DNA from: Heliopora coerulea
Taxonomy: Eukaryota > Cnidaria > Anthozoa > Scleralcyonacea > Helioporidae
DNA length: 64,000 nt
Reading direction: 5' to 3'
Assembly: GCA_030142905.1 (NCBI GenBank)
Contig: JASJOG010000072.1
Location: forward strand, 248,001 to 312,000
The notes under the pieces are model-generated. The model worked only from the letters and a program-made list of their open reading frames with translations, did not search any database and was not told the origin of the DNA. Position numbers and translations under genes: made by a program. This document shows, one piece after another, positions 1 to 11,900 of this stretch (position 1 is the stretch's first letter; each line of letters starts with the position of its first letter).

Positions 1-356
1 GAAATTGAGTTTTCTGTCATGCAGCTTAGCTAAAGTATTTAGGTCCGGTCTATAAGCAATGTGAACCCCATGCAATGAGAAAAACTGAGCTTGAGTAGTT
101 CATTTTGACTGCCAGTGTATATATAATGAGAGTTGTAAGTACTCTCTAGTTTGTACTTATTATTCTATGCCCCTCTAATCTATTGTTATCTGTATAGTAT
201 GTTCATATGTTCTGTATCTATTGTATTATAAACTTACATATATGGAATTCCTCATAAGTAAACAAGGGCCATTTGGGAGAATACTTCTTTAAAGGTAAAA
301 AGGTAGCAATTGCCCTTGAAAAATATAGTTGATTATTATTATTATTCATTGTTTAG
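1..356 (+). other. Intron of the SLC27A gene
   Basis: AT-rich sequence with no coding signal, ending in a TTTAG acceptor at 352-356. No recognisable element is seen. Confidence 0.8.
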
Positions 357-928
357 AGGACCCAACACGCCGTTTTGACGGGTATCTAAATAAAACGGCC
401 ACCGCGAAAAAGATTGCTCATGATGTGCTGAAGAAAGGGGACCAGTGGTTCCTCAGTGGAGACTCTGTCGTTTGCGATGAACTGGGCTATGTGTATTTTC
501 ACGATCGGCTTGGCGATACATTCCGATGGCGTGGCGAGAATGTGTCGACTACAGAAGTCGAGGGCATGATGTCGAAAGTGATTGGCTTAAGTTCGGTAGT
601 GGTTTATGGGGTTGAGATACCCGGATGTGAGGGCCGTGCTGGAATGGCGGCAATCGAAGACCCTGGTGACGTAGTAGACGTCAAGTCTCTGGGACGTAAG
701 CTTTCTGAGGTTCTACCGGCTTACGCGCGTCCAGTTTTTCTAAGAATTACCAATACCGTCGACACAACTGGCACGTTTAAGTTTCAAAAGGCAAAACTTC
801 GCAAAGAAGGATTTAACGTATTTATCATCACGGATAAGCTATTTTACATGGATCAAAAATCTGGCGAGTATCATGTTTTGACCAAGGAAATTTATCGGAA
901 GGTCGAGGGTTCCGAGATGCAATTTTAA
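357..928 (+). CDS. SLC27A: Long-chain fatty acid transport protein, C-terminal exon (SLC27A family)
   Basis: This is the last coding exon of a fatty-acid transport protein / very-long-chain acyl-CoA synthetase. The family takes up long-chain fatty acids and activates them to acyl-CoA using ATP at the plasma or ER membrane. The exon starts after a pyrimidine-rich acceptor ending in TTTAG at 352-356 and ends at TAA 926-928, coding about 190 residues. It contains the family signature DRLGDTFRWRGENVSTTEVE (about residues 46-65 of the exon). It also has the downstream VYGVEIPGCEGRAGMAAI and LPAYARPVFLRI blocks and a terminal TGTFKFQKAKLRKEGF block, all in the order known for FATP1/4-like proteins. 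The AMP-binding core lies in exons outside the window, so 1-356 is intron. The stop position fits the usual end of the family. Which paralogue (FATP1, 4 or other) cannot be decided from this exon. Confidence 0.93.
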
Positions 929-1090
929 TTTTCTTGAACTAATTTGAAAGCTTGTGGAAGATAAGGGTCCGCAAGCAATTTTGGATGGGATCATGACTCT
1001 ATATGGGGAAGGGATGACGTTGTATGCAACATTCGTGCACAAAATTTTCCTGTATTTATATAAAATAGACTGTTTTGCGGCGTTCATTTT

Positions 1091-1480
1091 TAGGAGTGAC
1101 TCCAGGGATTCCCTGACGAAGGGGGCTAAGATCCCCGACGTAAGGGGCTAAGACCCCCGACAAGGGGGCTAAAGATGAGGAGGTTGGACCACGCCCCCTT
1201 TATAATTTCCTTATTTGAAGGTCGGTAATATGTTATTTTTAGCAAGAAATAATCGAAGCAACTGACTAAAAACGTTTATTTTTAAGTTTATGACGTGTAG
1301 AGAATCATATATTATCTTACTTGGCGAAACCAATTACAAATACTTATAATTCGTACGAAATATAGATGTGTTATCATCAGTTACTATTCTTCGACGAATT
1401 GTTAATTTTCCCCGACAGGGGGGCTGAGGTTTCCCGATCGGGGACCGTAGCCCCCTGCCTCCCTCTGGCGTCACCCTGGT
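1091..1480 (-). repeat. MITE-like element, GC-ended family 1, copy A
   Basis: A segment of about 390 bp whose ends are inverted (GGAGTGACTCCAGGGA on the left, CTCTGGCGTCACCCT on the right). The ends carry repeated short G/C blocks of the type GGGGGCTAAGACCCCCGAC and the middle is AT-rich. It matches, in opposite orientation, the copies at 23526-23892 and 43305-43655. Shared internal landmarks include the 'cctt(c)aaataa...ttataaaggggg' block and a 'cgattattctt' block. No transposase is present, so it is a non-autonomous element. Confidence 0.75.
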
Positions 1481-3483
1481 TTATTCATGATCACGTACGT
1501 TCATATGTAATAATTTACTCTAAATTGTCTATCTTTATATTTGGATATTATTCAACCATGTATCATTCCTGTTTCTGCTGTTAGAAACGAACTTTCATGG
1601 ACTGGTGAAGTTATCTGCTGTAAACTGTAGGTTTTAAATGCAGAGGGGTTTTGAAGTGGAAGTTCCCCTGCGAAAAAGCTGTGAATTTGTTGAGACACGT
1701 TCATGAAGATCTAAAGTAGTGAAAGGCGCATGTTACTCTTCGGCCCGAATTCGACTTCTATTATATTACTTAAGCCAACGCTAGATGATTTTAAAATTAG
1801 ATAAATTCTTTTTTTAATTTTTATTCTATTTTTTAATACTTAAAATAGAATCAATTGAAATATAATAAAGCTAATTTAATTTTATTCTCATTTTATTTTT
1901 ACTTTATTTTCATTGTTATTTCAATCCTGGGTCAGCACTGATCGTGCTTTGAACAGCCGGCCCCAGGCCTTATAGGAAGTTGATTATTGGCGTTTTGATT
2001 GGCTGACGGTTGTCCCGCCAAAACATGTTAGACAAATTCGCATGGCAGTGGATCTCGTTTTATTAACCGTATAAGCTCCAAAAGGTCAAGAAAAGGCAAA
2101 TATAACGAACAAAAATTTCACTGAGAATAATTCTAGGAAGAACTTGAAGGTAGGAGACTCGGTTGTATCGCAAACATTGTGCACATTTGGCACGGAAAAC
2201 GTGTTGGGGAAGTGTGTTGACATACAGTAGCATTGTTGATCGGCTGGGTTTACTTTGAAATTTCAATACCAATCGGTAAATTCGTCGAACAAAAACTAGG
2301 TATACACTGCAGATGGTTTTATTTTCTTGTGGCATAAGTTTTGCTCGTACATCTCTTTCGTGGATAAAAACCAATACGAGTTTAAACAGGGTATCTTTAT
2401 ACCATATAAGCAACTTACAACGGACCAACTTGGTGGGTTGCTTCAAATCTGTTCAAGTCGGTATCAAGATGTATTCCTACTTTTTTGTAGTCGTTGAGAC
2501 GTGTAGAACTGGTTGTTCGAGTCCGGACAATCTGTAACGAAGCTAAGTGTATCGGACTTGCTGCAAGTCGTCTCAACAACTCTAATATAGTATGGGTCTT
2601 TGACGAAGCAAGTTGGCTTCATCAAGCTTGTTGCAGTTTGATGAAACAACGTGGTTGTGATAATTTGCTCACAGACTTGGTAGTTGGTACAAGCCCGTTG
2701 CGAACAGATCTTTACAAGCTGTGAGATCCTTGCGGGTGCAGTTTTCCCAAATATAAAAACTCCAACCCACGAACTCAAAACCTTGCAAGGCACATGACTT
2801 GCCCCATAATAAGTAAATGCATCTGCAAGTTCAGATCTACCTACTTTATTAAAAACACGAACTATTTGTTGGGTAGGGCAGACGAAGCAGTTACAGGCCC
2901 ACACCTGCTCTGGTCTCCCCACCAAAAACAGTAGGGCGCCAACCCCCCGCTTCCGACACCCCTGCGTCTGACTAGTACATTTCTTCTGTGGACGCAAACC
3001 GATTAAAAACTTCAAGTCTAACTTTATTCCGTTGGTATGTTTCGTCAGTGTTATATCAAAATTACCTGGACAGGGTTATTCTTCCATTGTTTTACCCTGG
3101 CTAAGCCCAGATTATTTTACTCAGGCAAACGCCAAACGATTTACTCGTCGAGGGGATGTATCCTACCGGGAAAGGGTTATTTCCTTTTATTTTTATGATA
3201 GTGTACTCGATCCATTGATCTAAAATTGATCTACATTTTTCGTCCTCATTTTTGTCGTGAAGGGAATCATATACACACTCCAGTTAGTGACTCAAGTACA
3301 CGAAGTGTCGAGAACGTAAGAGATACCGAGAACGGAGGCTCCGTTAGCCAGATAAATCCCGAGGGATGTATCTGGCTAAGAGCCGACGTTCGAGGTATCT
3401 AACTGACTTAGTTCACATTAGAAAAGCTTTCCTCTAGGGAGAAATTACACAATTAAAAAATTATTACAGCGGGTGTATGTTTT

Positions 3484-3718
3484 AAGCCTGGTTCACATGT
3501 AAGCATAAGCATAAGGACAAGAAAAAAGGCAAAACAAAGTTATGAAGTCAAGGCTGCGACATAAGGATCGTCGTAATCATAAGCCAAGAGCTGAACAAAA
3601 GACGAAACAAAGAAAAATTCTTGTTGTTTTATCTTCGCAAGTCCCAGAGGATATGTCATGCTTTGTTTTCGTATCGATCTCGTCCTTATGATTATGTAGC
3701 TCGTGTGAACCAGGCTTT
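3484..3718 (-). repeat. MITE, GCCTGGTTCACAC family, copy 1
   Basis: About 235 bp with terminal inverted repeats (left AAGCCTGGTTCACA, right GTGTGAACCAGGCTT). Internal sub-repeats 'cataagcataaggacaag' are also inverted towards the other end. It is in reverse orientation to the copies at 5806-6062 and 12668-12921: the internal 'tcttcgcaagtcccagaggatatgtcatgc' segment is their reverse complement. Confidence 0.85.
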
Positions 3719-3783
3719 ACTCTGCATGAATAACTTTGATGTTATTCCTGTCCCCGAATATGCAAATTGTGTAGCTTCGCCTC

Positions 3784-3789
3784 TATAAA
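3784..3789 (+). promoter_or_regulatory. Possible TATA box of the 3835 ORF
   Basis: TATAAA lies 46 bp upstream of the ATG at 3835. The position suits a short 5' leader, but the assignment rests on the motif alone. Confidence 0.35.
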
Positions 3790-3834
3790 GTACTTTCATT
3801 TGGAAAATTAAAGTCAAGCTGTTGGTTATACGTT

Positions 3835-4320
3835 ATGGCAGAGTATAGCAGTGACGAAGAAGTATACTTGACTCAAAATATTTTATGTAGCGAAGAAAGT
3901 GCACAAAGCTGTAATTTCATGGATGTATTCATAGAAATACGACAGGCAACTGCGAAAGCAGGCGAAGAAGAATCAAGCAATACAGCTAATCAGGTTCTAG
4001 AAGATCTAACACGTGAGCCAGAATTAAGAAGCGTCACCATAATTTCGGACGAAGAACTTAGTAAATTGAACAAGAAAAGAACCCGTGAAGGTACGAAAGG
4101 AAACACTGCTTGGTGGGTAAGAGCTTGGCAGGAATGGGCGCAGGAACGAAATTGCCGAAGTGAGATGTCGACGAGTGATTTGTATAAGCATGTCGACCCC
4201 GATATTTTGAAACTAAACGACAATGAGCTCAATTACTGGCTAAGCAAGTTTGTGGTCGAGATAAGGACAAAGAAAACCCGCGGAGAAGTGTATCCTCCTG
4301 GTGCGCTGTTAATAAATTAG
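3835..4320 (+). CDS. Crypton/DUF3504-like N-terminal domain protein, probably a truncated transposon-derived ORF
   Basis: A 161-residue open frame with an ATG in good context (gttATGgca). The first ~75 residues are acidic and serine-rich. The second half (about residues 82-158) has the pattern KRTREGTKGNTAWWVRAWQE, then NELNYWLSKFVVEIRTKK and GEVYPPGALLIN. As I know the family, this is the region preceding the tyrosine-recombinase domain in Crypton-type transposons and their domesticated relatives (KIAA1958/QRICH1/ZMYM-like). Proteins of that family continue into a recombinase catalytic domain; here a TAG stops the frame and the next 80 codons (4321-4563) show no such similarity. The ORF is therefore either the first coding exon of a longer gene, an independent short DNA-binding-like protein, or a truncated element. 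A TATA-like box lies just upstream. Family assignment is by memory of motifs. Confidence 0.5.
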   Translation: MAEYSSDEEVYLTQNILCSEESAQSCNFMDVFIEIRQATAKAGEEESSNTANQVLEDLTREPELRSVTIISDEELSKLNKKRTREGTKGNTAWWVRAWQEWAQERNCRSEMSTSDLYKHVDPDILKLNDNELNYWLSKFVVEIRTKKTRGEVYPPGALLIN

Positions 4321-5805
4321 ATGGAATGGATAATTAAGAATTCACGGGATGTATCTGGATACATCCCTGGTCTGTATTCGTATACATCCTGCAAATTTTT
4401 GATCATTAATTTCAATTCATCAACCCCGCTTTTCCCTAGAGAATGTCAAATTCCTCCCCAGGTTTTAGTAATGTATGGGAGTTACATCTCTATGAATAAC
4501 ATAGAAAACCGACTCAAACGTGAACTAATGACAATTATGATCAAGCGATCTGCGTCACGTTAACACAGTTTGTTCAGAACTGATCACTCTTTCGTTGAAA
4601 AAAAGCTTCCAAATCAGCTAAAACACTTTAACTGCCGGAAACATTTTTCAGGAAGGAAACAGTGCTTTCGTGATTTATTTCAGCGAGACAAAATGTCTGG
4701 TGGTCAGAGATTTCGAACACAAACCACGTGCAAAACGTCTGTCATACAGTGCTGTAAATCGTGGGGTTGCTGGGCTTATTTTATGTTAGATCTACAGCCA
4801 TTCTTTGGATATTCACTGAGATCAATGAGCTACATCTGGTCGTCGTTTTTGCGCTATTTTGCACCGCATGCGACAGATGTGGATGACAAAGTCGCGTGCC
4901 AAAGTATTTCACTGGTATTTGTTGTAATTATGCCAAAACATATTTTACGTGCCTTCTTCACGCTATAATGAAGATCTTAACGCTGAAGGATCCTTTCAAA
5001 AAAAACCCGAAAAAAAACAAAACAAAACAAACCAGTCAAGGTATTGAACTCACCACCAGGTCATGCACTCTGTCATTTACTTTTATTTTTGATGTGTCTT
5101 GACCGAATTTTTCGCAGATGGTTTACAGGGGCATAGCTCAATTAAAAAGGTCATTTTATCCAGGAGTTGGCAGCCAGCAATGTAACATACCTGAAAAAAA
5201 AGGTGCTAGTGTACACTCGTTCATACAACGCTTCTCCATATCTGGGGATAAACCAGATGACAGTGAAATGTTTAATTACAGTCCTTTCGAAAAGCGCCAA
5301 ATTCGAGAATACCAACATTTTATCAGAATGGAACTCGAATAGAAATCTCGATCTCCGCGTGGCAGTAAATATTGATAACTTGAAAGGGTTAAGTTCGGCC
5401 TTAAATCCTCTTCTAAACTGTTTGAAAGGCAATTAGAAGGGAACATGTGGCTGTAACACAAATGATCAAATGAATTTTATGAAAGTTTATTTCCAAACCC
5501 TCACGCATAGCAGTTAATTTTCCATTGGAATTAATCCTCGGCCGTGACACCCGTTCACACCTATTGAGCAAATCCGGCTTTCAGGAAAACACCACATCGA
5601 TGTTGTTTTTATGTAACTTCTGAACTTCAGAAGGAGTTTGGAAAGGTTACTGCAGAAAATTTGTTTATTTGTGATGTTGGCGAATCGTAAAACTAATTTA
5701 TTAAGAAGAGCACTCTTGAAATTTAGCAAGGCCACGCCTTCCAACATCAGGATTAATAAAAAAAATGAGGACAGGATACTATCGGATCACCCCTGTAATT
5801 TTTAA

Positions 5806-6062
5806 AGCCTGGTTTACACGAGCAACATAAGCATAAGGACAAGATCAGTATGAAGACAAAGCATGACATCTCCTCTGAGACTTACGAAGATAAAACAAGA
5901 ATTTTTCTTTGTGTCGTCTTTTGTTTGGCTCTTGGCTTATGCTTGGACTATGATCTTATGCTTATGATTACGACAATTCTAATGTCGCAGGTTTGACTTA
6001 ACTCTTTCGTTTTGCCTTTAGTTTGTCCTTATGCTTATGCTTATGTTCACGTGTGAACCAAA
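5806..6062 (+). repeat. MITE, GCCTGGTTCACAC family, copy 2
   Basis: About 257 bp starting AAAGCCTGGTTTACACGAGC and ending CACGTGTGAACCAA. The internal sequence is nearly the same as 12668-12921 (ataagcataaggacaagat near the left end, ttgtccttatgcttatg near the right). The 3' terminal repeat has diverged (AACCAAAT instead of AACCAGGCT). Confidence 0.85.
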
Positions 6063-7070
6063 TGTAACCCTAAAGATTTAGCCCTGCCGACTCACCCAAC
6101 CTGAAACATCTTCAGCCGCGCCATCCCAAACCTCAGGAGGAACGCTTTGGTAAATCCTGAAGTCGCGGGAATAGTTTAGTAAAATTCACGTAGAAAAGAA
6201 TTAATTGTAAAAGATTCCAACAGCAATTGGGTTACTGGTCAATTTTTGAGGACCGAGAGACAGAATAATGCACCATATGGGTCAGCGTATTTGATTGCCT
6301 CGTACTTCAAGTAAAAAAAAAGTTTTTCTGTTCTGAATTGGAAAACGAATGCATGCTAGTTCGGCTTGATGTCGAGACAAGAGATATGTTAGTTTTTACT
6401 CATAAATTTGTGATTATTGAGTGTGGAGTAAGGGCCCTGCACCTTTAGCTTGGCATGGGCTTCTCGTTTTGCTTAATCCAGTGCTGTTTGAGGCTCTCGT
6501 TCACAACGTTTCCATTAATCCTTCTAGATTTACACCGGGTTATAATAACTGATGAACCAAGTTAATTTGGAACAATGCAAGTTTTCGTTGTCCTATGCAC
6601 GACCGATAATTCTCTCACGACAACGTACAGAATATTCCTAATCTGCGAAGATGTGGGACCTTACATTTCTGTTTTGAAATATCACTCTCAGTCAGGGAAA
6701 CATGAAGACGATGATTCAATGGTGAACCTTGGGCCAATTCTTGGTTATGAAATGGCGACTTTTTTTGATCGATCGGTATATCGAGAAAGATGGCTTTACT
6801 TCGGTTCGTTTTATGCGTATGTTTGGAAGAAATCTTGTACAAACATAAAAGGTAAGTGCTACAAAAACACATGCATTTTCGAAGTATAAACGTACAATGG
6901 ACGTCTTACGCTTGGTCATAAGTCCGCTGACCATCATAACGAAGAACTTCATTTAATGTAAGTATAGTGTCTCTTAATCTAATTGTTGCTAATTCTCTAC
7001 ACGGTAATCTTCCTTGCAAGAGGAGCAAGGTATTGTAAAGCACTCTTATAATATTATTAAGAATTCATGA

Positions 7071-7335
7071 GGAAATTACAAAGGAAAATCATAACCGTGT
7101 TGTGTCTACATATGTGATGAAGACACAGGTACGTTATAGGTGAAGTTGATTTTTCGGCTTACAAAACATAAATTTCCAAACTTTCTTCACAAACTAGCGT
7201 ATTAAGAGGTGGATTTTATAAGACATTTAAAAACCTCGCAGTACGTGCTTTATGGGGTCTAAAACACTCGGCTAGCTGTCGCCTTGTGTCTTAAATCCCG
7301 ATAAAGCATTCCTGCTCGGTTTTTAAATATTACTT
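7071..7335 (+). repeat. Dispersed repeat, copy 1 of a 7071/32702 pair
   Basis: Shares a long collinear match with 32702-32910, including aggaaaatcataaccgtgt, acaaactagcgtatta and gctcggtttttaaatat. This copy has about 60 extra bp (7236-7300) before the last block. A more distant reverse-oriented relative lies at about 61880-61950. Confidence 0.7.
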
Positions 7336-7472
7336 AACGATCGCTTCGTTAAACTGTATTGTAGGTACGACTCAATTATCCTAACATTTTTGTTACAATA
7401 GTGTCGCTCTGCTTACCAGGCAGGAATCCTGGTTCAAAGTTACTTATCGAATTAGCTGAGTGGATAACATTG

Positions 7473-7632
7473 AAAAAGGGCATGGCTGGAACACAATGTA
7501 AATGCAAAATATATGCTCTGGCTAAAACTTCGTTGCTGAGTAGACAACATTTAAAAAGGGCATGGCTAGAACACACTGTAAATGCGAAATACATGCACTG
7601 GTTAACGCTTCGTTGCATGAATCATCATCACC
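7473..7632 (+). repeat. 80-bp tandem duplication
   Basis: Two adjacent copies start with aaaaagggcatggct at 7473 and 7553 and run through 'gaacacantgtaaatgc', 'atgcnctgg' and 'cttcgttgc'. They differ at scattered positions, so the duplication is not recent. Confidence 0.8.
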
Positions 7633-8782
7633 TAACATTCATGGTCCATCGATACTGGCTCTGGAGACATACAGATTGAAACGAAGCCGGGGGAGGGGCC
7701 GGGAGATCTACGTCATGAGACCTCTGATGCTCAACAGAGGCAAGGTTTTCCTTTTGGAATAAAAAGAGGTGAACCCTAGACCTTGTTTAAATAATTGTTC
7801 CATTCTATAGTCAATCGTGTATAATAGTTGTTTAGTCTCGCAGAGTACGCACAGCCTTTTTCAAGCCAGTGGAGTGCCCTTCGGTTTTAGTTTGGTACCA
7901 GGTGCCCCCCCCCAATAAAGAAAAAAGAACTTGCTCAGCAACGACCTAGTTGGTGGACCGCTTAACTCCACTAGCTTTTTATCGTGGCACAGAGTTTGGT
8001 AGTGTGGTAAAGTATGGTACAGGGTTAGAAGAAGTTGATTTTACGTTTAGAAGGGGCTGTTTGTTTGAAAATGTGAAAATACTACACAATCGGTTGCTTG
8101 TTTTAAAAGCGAGACGATCAAATGACTGCAAGGCTGCACCTGAACAGAAACGGACAGACGCTACTTCAATCCATCTTCAAAAAATCATGTAGCTAAGTGA
8201 CATCTAATTGAATTAAATGGTTTAGGAAATAATTTATTAATGCAACTATAAGATTGTTTTTTTCGGTCTGATCCGTTCTTAGGATGTTTAACTCAAGAGC
8301 TTTTCCTTTAGTCGCCGTCACCTCGCGGTCCGAAAACTATTTCGCTTATTCACCAGCTTTTGTTTACAAGAGGATTGACCTCAACAAGAAGAATAAAGAG
8401 ATCTGAGAGTTCGGCTAAACAAACAGACAATAGTCTGCCTCGTCGATGATCCTCGTCTTCTGATTGGTCTGTAAATATACAATTGCGGTAGTCACCTATG
8501 GCGGATATGACAGGTTTTTATTGGGGAGTTCATAACTGAAGTTGGCACAAACTACACCCTACATCCCAGACCATATGTCGTTATTTTTGTGCTGCGCCCG
8601 TCCAGCGTCGAAGTCCCAATTCCAGGTCAGTCCCATTGATCGAAACGCTGATATTTTTACAAATCTATCGCTTTTGTTGCGCGAAAACTCCATAACCGCG
8701 CGATTGCACTGAAAAATGGAATTCGTGTCGTTTCCTGATAAATCAAACTTCCAATTAAAAGTGACACATGAGTGTCGGGCGT

Positions 8783-8799
8783 TTGACACGTCGTGTCAA
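8783..8799. promoter_or_regulatory. Palindrome upstream of the receptor start
   Basis: TTGACACG-T-CGTGTCAA, a perfect inverted repeat with 8-bp arms about 170 bp before the receptor ATG. It could be a dimeric transcription-factor site. Nothing else supports function. Confidence 0.25.
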
Positions 8800-8968
8800 C
8801 CGCTGAGAATCGACCCCTGCAGCATACCGGCCATTACTTTCTTATCTGCCCTATATTAGTTCAAAACCTTGCCGCTTCGGAATCCTATGCTTGTGCTCCT
8901 CTTCATGCGACGTCTCCATTGCAAGCGACAAGGACTCGGTTTCTTCGAGCACTCGTTCTTCCACGTAA

Positions 8969-11900
8969 ATGGCTCTGCTGTCTGGAGACCTTTCTGCCCT
9001 GTTGTTGTGCTTGATCGGTCTCACAGGTGAGATCGTTTTTTCACTACTGATTTATTGTAACATTAGATTCTACCATCATTTGTTATCCGTAATAGGTCCC
9101 TGACGGAGAACTTGTTCACACTGAGTACCATTTGTCAAACTCAGTGACACGTTCGAGTAAACGGAGTCTTTCCGTTTTATCACTGTTCTCTGCCCATTTC
9201 GACTAGGCCGGATAGTATTCTTTTAAATGGGGCTAAGCGTCAAGGATGATGAACGCCGGACAGTTTATCATCATTGCCCTGTGCTTGTTGAAAGGCCTCG
9301 CAGTGTGACTGTATGAACGCCAGGACCGTGGGTTTAGGTAAATGAAGGAGTTGTTCTCGCTGAAGTGCTCAGAGGGAATTGAATCATGGCAGACAGTGCT
9401 ATTATGAGACACCGTCAGCTTTATAAGACAAGGTATCGACTGAGCGGTTGCCAGTCATTCATGGCGGACGCGTCTTTTAAGTAAATTATAAAATGTCTTG
9501 TCTTTCCTTGATATCAAGGAGTTAAAGAGTGCTTGGTTTAATATCTAAACAAAACTCGGCAGTGGTAAAGTTCTTGCACGAGTGGAGTGCAACTCTGCGA
9601 TTGTTTACGTTCACGCTAGGCTCGTTCACGGATTTGTACAACTTCGATCAGCGTGTCAGCAACGAGAGCCATAAATCATGCGAGCTGTCGTCTGCTTAAT
9701 TTCGATAAAATTCGCACATCACTGCCCTTGATTTAAGTTGAATTAGCAGCCACGCTGGTCAAATGCATATGGATACTGGTCCACGAAATGACTCAAGTTA
9801 TTTTCCTCAAACCAATCGTGAGAAACATCTGCCCTAAATGAAAAGTCGCTCAATTAGGGCGTTCCAAACCGGATGAAAAGGATCGCGTGAAGTTTTGTTT
9901 CATTTGCTTACCGTTGATGCTCAAGGATTTTAAAACGTTTTCTTGGTTGATGAATTTGCGCAAAAACTTACTTTGAGATTGTTAGCTTTTCAACATAGTG
10001 AAAAATCTACATCTTACCTGGCTTAACCAGTTTTTCTTAAATTTGTTGCGCTTCAGCGTGGTGTTGTTTTAGCCGAGTCGGCATCTTGTTGGCCTGATGG
10101 ATGTCATGCCACTGGGACCAACGAGAGATTGGAAACAGTACTGCGTCGTCCGTTTGAAAACTTGAGAACTTCAAAAGGGCAGGAGGTTTTTGCGCGCGCT
10201 GAGAGCGTGGATTGGCGTTCTAAGAGGAATAAGAACCTTCGTGACGCGCGATTTGGTTTTCTCATTAACTCAAAAAGTTACAACACAACAAAGTTACGGT
10301 GTGGCTAATTCAGAACGAAGTGTTTTGTCACTCCTAATTATCGCTTTTTCCCAACACACCCAACTACCTATTTTCCCCCGAATGTTTTAGATCGAACCCC
10401 ATTTTTTGAGCATAAGTGTTTTAAGGAATCAGATTTAGTTGCCTTTTAGATTTGCTTGGCACAAACCATTTAAACCTTATAGGCAAAAATGTCGATATCA
10501 AGATATCAATGCAAAAAGGAGTAAGGTGTTCGTGACTTTGGAATTAGCCTTTGGCAAGAAGAACAGCACACTTATGCGCTAGAGAGAAAAGATTTCCTCA
10601 TCGGTTTAATATCGGTACGATTCATTCGCCATGTTAAGATTAGAGCATTTAAAATTCGTCTAGTGCAAAGAAAGAATTTTCGAACCCCATAAACCATGAA
10701 GGGATTTTTTTGGAAGTCTAACAAACTTTAACAGAAATAATTAATTGTACTCTTTATTCGTTTTACGTAAGGAAATTCATCAAACGTTGCTTGTTTAAGC
10801 GACAATGTCTTCGTCACTGATGATATGCAAAGTCAACCACTGCTTTTGGCATTGCTTGTTTTGGAAAATGTTTGTGAGCGACAGAGCTTGGCGATCAGCC
10901 GATAATAAATGCCGCTTTTTCCTTTCTCATAACTTGCCGCTTCGATCTAGAATTGGGCAATTTATGAAGAGTAGTTTGTACTAAGGCAGATTATTTAGGT
11001 AGATTTTTTTGTCAAGTCATTTGGTCAAAAGAGTAACTCCAAATTCCTCCCTTTGCGAAAAGTCTACAAATGGTTCAACACTGTCCAACTTTTAACAAAG
11101 TTTTAAAACACGTATTCCACAAGAAATTAATGTGGCAATGTAACACACTTGAACAAATTTTATGGTAGTTCTGTTGTGGTAAGGTGTTCCGTTAAAAAAT
11201 CGCGGATATAAGTCGATTCACTGGAAAATCACATTAAGCCATCTGGTCACGCAATTCCCGCATTGTCTCAGTTTGTTGGCACGTGTGATTTTTAATTCTT
11301 TGCTAAACCGTGATCGTGAGTTGTTAAGTTTCTTGTTAAGAGCTCTTTAAGTCTTTCATTGACTCTTGAAATAATCCCGGCGTTTCCTGCCCATACAAAC
11401 ACAAGAGTTCAACGCAAGGTAAAGGCTTCAAGCGAGTGAAGCAAGCTTAAGACTGTAGAGGCCAAGAGCTATTAGCCTCTTTATGCTTGCGCCTTTTTCA
11501 CTCCAGTTTTCCTTGCAACGCAAATACAAACGAAAGCGCGATAAAGAGGCAAATTAGCTTTGTTGTTGCTTTTAAGAATACCTGTGTTAAACCATCTAAT
11601 TATGTACTGCCCTGTTATCAGGGATAGAGATTGAATAACGAAGGAACGGAAAGAATCGCTCGCATACGCTGAAGAATTAAAACATTAAATGCAAAGTGAA
11701 ACTTAAAGACATCATGAAAGGCTTGCTTCCTTAATGAAAATGATCGTGCGTCTGTGTGTTTGCAATTTTCCTGACGCTTTATTGATGCTCTCATGAACGG
11801 ACACAAAAGACAGGAAACAAGCGAAATTGTTTCTAACTCTAGTGGAGGTTGAGTATTAAAGTTTGTGATGATAATTTTCACTATTACGTTTTGTTTGATG

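Larger units (their letters stand above)
929..3834. other. Intergenic region with repeats
   Basis: Downstream of the fatty-acid transporter. It holds copy A of GC-ended family 1 (1091-1480), a strongly AT-rich block at about 1790-1920, and a TTAA-family relic at 3100-3180. At 3340-3400 a block resembling 60060-60110 shares 'tggctaa(a/g)ag(t/c)cgatgttcgaggtat'. A MITE lies at 3484-3718. The open frame on the minus strand at 2464-3015 has no recognisable domain and is treated as repeat-derived. Confidence 0.5.
4321..8968. other. Intergenic region upstream of the receptor gene
   Basis: No gene recognised. Several short open frames (for example 4570-4968, 5118-5342, 6575-6889, 7401-7679) show no domain or convincing splice structure. 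It contains MITE copy 2 (5806-6062), the 7071-7335 dispersed repeat and an 80-bp tandem duplication at 7473-7630. The 5' flank of the receptor includes a short palindrome at 8783-8799. Confidence 0.5.

Noticed and set aside
2464..3015. 183-codon minus-strand frame
   Set aside because: No recognisable domain, no splice partners, and internal repeat-like blocks; more likely a dispersed repeat than a gene.
8793..9014. Alternative frame overlapping receptor exon 1
   Set aside because: The shifted frame starting at 8969 gives a clean signal peptide ending in a GTGAGA donor that matches exon 2 in phase, so the longer overlapping frame is a shadow.
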